The notes beneath the pieces are model-generated. The model was not told the origin of the DNA. It saw only the letters and a list, made by a program, of their open reading frames with translations, and ran no database searches. 64,000 bases of DNA from Limonium bicolor (taxonomy: Eukaryota; Streptophyta; Magnoliopsida; Caryophyllales; Plumbaginaceae): positions 123,009,503-123,073,502 of the forward strand of contig CM041783.1 of assembly GCA_023374045.1 (NCBI GenBank), given 5' to 3'. How positions within the stretch are numbered: the first letter of the stretch is position 1; each line of letters starts with the position of its first letter. Positions 58,541-64,000 of the stretch are shown one piece after another. A program made the translations under genes and the position numbers.

Positions 58541-60360
58541 TTACTGTCTGAAATAGGGTAAATAATGCCTGCATCGAGTAGTTTGATTACCTCTTTCTTA
58601 ACTACCTCTTTTAGGACTGGGTTAAGACGCCGCTGAGGCTGAGCCAATGGTCGGTAGTTATCTTCCATATAGATTCGGTGAGAACACAACTGAGGGCTGA
58701 TTCCTTTAATATCTGCTATCGACCAACCAATAGCTGATGTGTGATTGCGCAATACCTCCAGTAGTTGCTTCTCTTGAGTTCCTGTCAAGTCAGAAGAGAT
58801 TATAACAGGTAATTCCGATGGTTCATTAAGAAAAGAGTATTTCAAGTGAGAGGGAAGGGGTTTCATCTCCACTGTAGGAGGTTTCTCAATAGACGGTCTT
58901 GGTCGGTCAGCACTCCGCTCGACTTTCTCAAATTGCTGCTGGTACTTGTGGAAGTGTGGCCGCCTTTTGTTTAACTCTTCAGCCATGAGGGCCATATCTG
59001 GATCCTCATCATTAGCTTCACAAGATGCCATAAGACATCTTTCCAGGATTTCCTCCTCTTCTCTGCTTAAAATAGTTTCCTGCATTAAAGAGTCGACAAC
59101 ATTTATTGCAAAGCAGGATTGAACAGTGGCAGGACGCTTCATGTTGCGTGTCATGTCGAAAACAACCTGCTCATCATGAAATCTTAGAATAATCTTTCCT
59201 CCTTCCACATCAATGAGAGTGCGGGCAGTTCTCATAAACGGTCTGCCCAAAATTAGGTACATCTGTATCTTCCTCCATATCAATGATGATAAAATCAGCA
59301 GGGAAAATAAATTTATCAATAGAAACTACCAGGTCCTCAACTTTTCCTTTAGGATAATTATGGAACGGTCTGCTAGTTGTAACTGAACAGAAGTGGGAGC
59401 ACATTGACCTACACCTAATTTCTTGAAAATAGATAAAGGCATCAAATTAATACTTGCTCCTAAATCACATAAACCGTTACCACAATCCACCTTCTCGATA
59501 GCGCATGGAATGATGGGAAGACCTGGATCTCCTAACTTGGGTGGCAGTTTCTTCAGGAGAACTGCAGATACTCTTTCTGTCAATTTGACTGTGTCAGACT
59601 CTAGCAAAGAACGCCTGTTAGACAAAATATCCTTCATAAATTTAGCATACATAGGCATTTGAGACAAAGCATCAGAAAAAGGGATGTTAATAGTTAATTT
59701 CTTAAAGATATTAAGAAATTTCCCATATTGCTCGTCCATGTTCTTTTTCTTTAGTCTGTTAGGGAATGGAATAGGAGGATTATAAGAGAGTTGAGAAGGT
59801 TTAATAGTGAGAGATTCAGGAGACTCCTTCTCCTTGGGATTTGTTGTTTCCTCCACTTCAGGTTGAGATTCAGCTGGTTATTAAAATCTTCTTCAACTTC
59901 TGGAACATCAGAAACTAGTTCCTTGCCGCTTCTCAGAGTTACTGCTTTTGCATGCTCCCTTGGGTTAGGGTCAGGCTGACTGGGAAGTGACCCCGTTGGT
60001 CGCTGTGCCAGCTGTTGTGAAATTTGACTCATTTGCCTCTCTAGCTTAGGTTGATAGAAGCTTGATCAGCGTTTTTAGCGGCTTGTTCAGAAAGTTTAGC
60101 TTCTATTTCGGCAAACCTGGAGTTTGTAGTTTGGCCTTGTTTAAGGATTTCTGCCAGCATATTCTCAATTTTACCACTGCCTCCTTGAGAATTTTGGGAT
60201 TGCTCCTGCTGTCTAAAGTAAGGTGGTCTATTTTGGTTGAACCCAAAATTACCTATAGACTGATCATTACCCCTCCATGGAGGTTGTTGATTGTTCCTCC
60301 AATTATTCTGATTGAAATTGTTAGGATAGGGGTTACCTGGTCTGTTGTTGATCGATTTTA
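58498..60360 (-). pseudogene. Athila-type protease and linkers
   Basis: In the frame from 59856 the protease motif CDLGASINLMPLSIFKKLG begins near residue 130, with the Asp-Leu-Gly-Ala-Ser form usual in Athila. The frame from 59319 has the downstream region with LGRPFMRTARTLIDVEGG (substrate flap area) and ends in WVSPVQVVPKK, where one base is lost before RT. 60032-60360 is decayed gag-protease linker without a clear domain. Confidence 0.85.
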
Positions 60361-61243
60361 ACTCTTCGGGTTACCTGCATAGCTAGGACCTTCACAGTTG
60401 AACGTTTCGTGGGCTCCTCCACAATTCTCACAGCAAGGATTCAGGAAAGGCGAAGAAGTAGCTGCCTTCGCGGTTTGCTGTTGCGTCTGGTTTACAGCTA
60501 ACTTTCCACAACTTTAGTAAGAGCTGTAGTTGAGCGGATAATGATCCTGTGGGGGAATATTATACATACCTGCTTTTGGCTCACCTCTCCCCTTGTTCTT
60601 GCACCACTGTCTGGTACTAGCGGTCATGGTGTCCAAAAGCTCCATCGCTTCATCCCCAGTTCTTGCCATAAAGTTTCCTCCAGATGAGGAACTTAGTATC
60701 TTGTTTGAATCGTTCAATCCCTTAAAGAACGACAGTACTAGTTCTTCGCTACTCATACCATGGTGTGGGCATTGAATCTGCAGCTCCTTGAATCTATCCC
60801 AAGAGTCATACAGGGACTCACCTGGTTCTTGACAAAGTTTGTGATTTCAGCGATCTTTTCCCTTGTCTTTGACGGTGGATAGTACTTCGCCAGGAACTTG
60901 TTTGCCAAGTCAGCCCAAGTGTGGATGCTACCCGGTTGCAGACTCCTTAGCCACCTGGACGCTCCGTCTTTCAGAGAATAGGGGAACAGTGTAGACGAAT
61001 GCGCTCATTCAGGTTCCCCGTCTTGTTGAATGTATTGCAGAAGTCCAGGAATGCAGAGATGTGGTGTGGGGCATCATCTGAGTCAAGCCCTGAATTGTCC
61101 CTGGTGGTACAAAGTGGTGATGAAGCTCGTCTTGAATTGCCAGGCGTCGAGCTCAGTTGCGTCACTTGAGGGAGGACGATAGCAGAGGATCGTCCTTCTA
61201 CTGATGGTTGCTGGTACTCCCCCAGAGTTTGTCTGGTCGTCAT
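60361..61243 (-). pseudogene. Athila-type gag
   Basis: Start ATG at 61243 (MTTRQTLGEYQQ). HHISAFLDFCNTF is the capsid-like motif; a shift follows near 60975. The later frame has the SSEELVLSFFKGLND and FMARTGDEAMELLDTM blocks. The zinc motif CENCGGAHETFNC, spaced CX2CX3HX4C as in Athila, is at about 60393-60432. It is broken by at least two shifts. Confidence 0.87.
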
Positions 61244-61483
61244 GGCAAACTGTAGTTGTCGCCTGCTGTGGAGAACTCTTTCGATTCTGGCTGAAATTCA
61301 GCTATAGGTCTCCTGCAGATCGAGTCCGACGCATAAGAGACGAGTTGGTATGAATATGGAAAAACTAGATTAACTATATACGTGGAAAAATAAAGAGAAA
61401 ATAACAGACAAAAAATAAAAAATAAAAATGAAAAATTTAACTTATCCCAATTAATAATAATTGTCAATTAACCGTGCCGGAGG

Positions 61484-61501
61484 TCCCCGGCAACGGCGCC
61501 A
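61484..61501 (-). other. Athila primer-binding site (tRNA-Asp type)
   Basis: Minus strand: TGGCGCCGTTGCCGGGGA, six bases after the LTR end. This is the PBS known for Athila elements. Confidence 0.92.
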
Positions 61502-61507
61502 AAAACT

Positions 61508-63337
61508 TGATGGAGAAATATGTGACTACTTCTACCACATAGGCAGTGTACCTATCGTTTTGCGGGTATAGTGATTAAATGGGGTTGTCGATCTCAGGGA
61601 CCTCGTATAATTAATTGACAATATTATTAACTGGGAAATTAAGTTAAACTAAAGAAAACAGAAATATCACTTTTTCGGTTTTGATGATTGATTAAAAAGA
61701 AACTAAACTGCAAGGAAAATAGAACAATTTAAAAGGTAAATAAACACAGAGGGATTTAAAGAGTGGTGAATGTGATAAATAGAAAAGCGCACCCCGGGTT
61801 GTTTGCTTACTTATTCCTTTTATATCTGTTACTAAATTCTTCCTTTAATTTTACTGCAATAACACAGAAACTTTAATTAATTCATTAACGACTAAGTATA
61901 ATGAATCCTAACCAATTGTTAGATAGCAGCAGACTAATGCTCTAGACCGGACACAATTAATTGCATAAAGAGCAGTTTCTATTGGAGTCTAATTAACCTA
62001 TAGGCCGGATCACGCTTCTAGCTATTAATTAGGTTCAACTTCCTTCGTCTCGTTATCTATCTCAACTCTCGCATTTTAATAAGATAACTACAAGGGTTGT
62101 TCTAATACTGGCCAAATAATTAAAACATTGAAGGACAGGAATTGAACTGTTGCAGTTAACAAATTTATTTGAAGAATACATAGCAGAATTCAGGAAATAG
62201 GTTCGCTTCCCAACCCGGGAAGCTAAAATACTTACTCGCTCATCATTACAAAAACAACGATAACAGACAAGGAATGCATTAAATAAATTAAAGTAAAGGT
62301 AAGAGGTAACTCCAGTTTAGAAGTTCACTCCGGATCCTTGCTTCAACTTCGTCTTGCGTTGCCCTGACTGCTAACTTTATTCCTGTAAAGCTGGTGCGTA
62401 ACAGGGAAATAAAATGAAAAGTGGGATGTATGTGTTTACGTGGGAATTTAATGGAGTGGATGGGTGATGATTTCTGATAGAGGGAAATGAAGTGAATGGA
62501 GTACAAGCGTGGGCGAGGGAGTGTGGTAGATGATTTGGGTCGATGGATGGATTTTAGCAACCAGAGTGTGGGTTTATATAGGCTGAGGAAATGAGAAGCA
62601 GACAACGGAGAAGTCAGGGACAGTGAGCTAGTGAGTAGATGGCGGTGGTGTTAATGAGCAGATCCGTAAAAATTGCAGTCAGAGATTTCATTCCTGATCG
62701 GGCAGAGCAATTAATTGCAGACAGAGATTTAATTCATGATCCGCAGCAGCAATTGATTGTAGAGCCGGCGTCACGCGTGCACAAATTAAGGTGGGTGCCA
62801 TCTGTAATTAATGAAGTAGCAGTTCGAGTGCGGCGCCGGAAAGAAGAAGGAAGAAGAATCGCGTCTGAATTTGGTGCGTGTCCGCGCCTCTGTCCTCGCA
62901 AGTGTCCGCCCAAACACAAGCGGACATCTCCTCCTCTCCGCGCAAGCAACCGCGCCTCTTCATGCGGACGTGTAATGTGTCCACCCAGCGACCGCCTAGA
63001 CTCAAGCGGACTCCCTCCTGACCGCCTAACTGTCCGCGCATGAGGATGCGGACGCAGCTTGTGTCTGCGCCTCTGTTTTCTATTTTAATGCAATCTTCAA
63101 CCGGCTCCAGATTCTTTGTTATAAGTCCGTTTTACTCGCCGTTTGTTGCATTGGAAAACTTGTGAAATAAACTATTTGATTCCAACACTTTTTCCTGCAT
63201 TTAACACATAAAATATATCAATTCATATCAAAACATAAATCTAGGAAAATCATAAGATATGTGAGAAATATTACTTAAAATACTGCAAATTATAAGGTAA
63301 TCAAACCCTTAAAAGTCTATATATTTCGCACTTATCA
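61508..63337 (-). repeat. Athila-type 5' LTR
   Basis: 1,830 bp. It matches 52676-54516 with scattered substitutions and short indels, which points to a fairly recent insertion. It carries the TATA box at 62571-62582 and the GTCCGC cluster at about 62902-63058. Confidence 0.92.
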
Positions 63338-63342
63338 TTGCT

Positions 63343-64000
63343 GCGGCCAAGGATTCAGCGCGGGAAAGAGCGACGGAGTATCGGCAGGTGCCCGAAGATC
63401 CCGAGCTTCGGAGTAAGCAAAGAGAGGACATCATGGCCTCTTCTTCCTCGCCTCCTCCCTCTGCCCAGGAGCCTTTCACCGGTCCCTCCCAAAAGGAAGG
63501 ATGGTTCTACCACCGCGGGCATCCTCTAACCTTGATCTCCTGTGAATCCGCCAAGTATTCTATTGTCTGGAAGGAGTCAATAAAGAGATCCGATCATCCA
63601 GACGGAATCTTTGCTCCTCCGACAACTGTTACTGCTACTAAACAAAGGCTGCGGATGGGAGATGGGGGGATAGATGCCATCATGCGACACTCCCTCCCAA
63701 TAAAAGATGTGTTCGACTTTATGTGGGAGGGCATTCTCCGGGTAGGCATACACCCTTTTTAAGTACCCTTCTTTGTGTTCCCTACTTGATTTGTTTTATT
63801 TCCTTCTTGACTTTGTGAATTGTGCTGCTTACCTTAGGTGATGTCCATGGCCCAGAGTGCTGAGGTTCACTTCGGCAACCTCCAGTCCAGGCTCCGTTAT
63901 GAGGAGAGCCGAGCCAATAATGCTCAGAGGAGCTGAAGCAGAGCCGCTCTTCTCATGATGCCTATATTGATCAGATTCACTATGAGATCGATCTCAAGGT
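63343..64000 (+). CDS. Transposase_28-like gene, 3' part after the insertion
   Basis: The exon 4 frame continues exactly after the second TTGCT copy: AAKDSARERATEYRQ and on to KDVFDFMWEGILR, ending at a donor GTAGGC after 63741. The intron is 63742-63837 (acceptor ACCTTAG). The next exon begins at 63838 with MAQSAEVHFGNLQSRLRYEE. This looks like a helical coiled-coil, common in the C-terminal part of such proteins. A TGA at 63934-63936 stops this frame, but the adjacent frame continues helical coding to the window end, so a one-base shift is likely. Confidence 0.68.

Larger units (their letters stand above)
52676..63337 (-). mobile_element. Athila-type Ty3/gypsy retrotransposon, near complete, TSD TTGCT
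   Basis: The LTRs at 52676-54516 and 61508-63337 are very similar, and a perfect TTGCT duplication lies at 52671-52675 and 63338-63342. Minus-strand order: 5' LTR (right), PBS, gag, protease, RT, RNase H, integrase, 3' region, PPT, 3' LTR (left). The PBS is the tRNA-Asp type used by Athila. All catalytic motifs are present, but several one-base shifts break the frames. No env-like ORF is seen in the 1.5 kb after integrase. It is inserted in an exon of the Transposase_28-like gene. Confidence 0.93.
46292..64000 (-). mobile_element. Element E: Tat-type Ty3/gypsy element, minus strand, extends beyond window
   Basis: On the minus strand, downstream of an antisense gene, are gag (truncated), protease, the end of an RNase H, integrase, a 42-bp repeat array and a PPT-like tract. 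The gag zinc motif CX2HX4HX4C and the protease context fit the Tat/Retand branch. RT is missing. The left boundary at 46292 is set where Tekay-type chromodomain coding stops and a TG occurs; the right end is outside the window. It is interrupted by an Athila-type element at 52676-63337. That the antisense gene belongs to E is inferred from adjacency. Confidence 0.65.

Overview
The window is plant nuclear DNA made almost entirely of nested LTR retrotransposons. I found no cellular housekeeping gene, rRNA gene or complete tRNA gene. The evidence for a plant is the set of Ty3/gypsy lineages present: a Tekay/Del-type chromovirus, a Tat-type element, an Athila-type element, and large coding-poor elements with an Ogre-like primer-binding site. 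The nesting depth suggests a large, repeat-rich angiosperm genome. The species cannot be told from the sequence.

Layout, left to right. (1) 1-14362: element A, plus strand, with Ogre-like features (tRNA-Arg-type PBS, about 5.4 kb LTRs, a repeat-rich 3' region). Its 5' LTR is cut by the window start and it has no recognisable coding sequence. (2) 14363-19599: the 3' part of a decayed Tekay-type chromovirus (RT, RNase H, integrase, chromodomain, PPT, 3' LTR). Element A ends inside its pol, so A is nested in it. (3) 19600-41855: element C, minus strand, a coding-poor large derivative. It has a partial 3' LTR, a PPT, an interrupted internal region, an initiator-Met PBS at 33923-33934 and a 5' LTR broken in two. 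It is interrupted by element B (23206-31418, TSD TGCTC) and by a solo LTR, C2 (35024-39527, TSD GTAAG). (4) 41856-46291: C3, a 3' LTR of the same family plus the chromodomain end of an autonomous relative, minus strand. (5) 46292-64000: element E, Tat-type, minus strand. It has gag, protease, the end of an RNase H and an integrase, with RT deleted. Upstream of gag and on the opposite strand lies a multi-exon gene (51118 to beyond 63936) resembling the 'putative gypsy type transposon' (Transposase_28) family. (6) 52676-63337: an almost complete Athila-type element, minus strand (TSD TTGCT), inserted in exon 4 of that gene.

The inferred nesting is A in Tekay in C; B and C2 in C; C3 in the C 5' LTR; E in C3; and Athila in E. 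Three of these insertions are supported by exact 5-bp target duplications.

The most unusual signal is an architecture rather than a gene. Every family here carries short GC-rich inverted repeats in its LTRs or leader region, built on cores such as GTCCGAAC/GTTCGGAC, GGTCCGGG/CCCGGACC, GACCGACC/GGTCGGTC, GTCCGTGG/CCACGGAC and GTCCGC/GCGGAC. They are spaced about 40-75 bp apart, and about 73 bp apart in the three C-family LTRs. In those LTRs the position and period are kept while the core motif differs, which suggests selection on structure or spacing rather than on exact sequence. Other structural signals are a covarying stem-loop near the PBS in three C-family LTRs, twin hairpins sharing one loop in the A LTR, and PPT-like decoys in the 3' regions of B and the Athila-type element.
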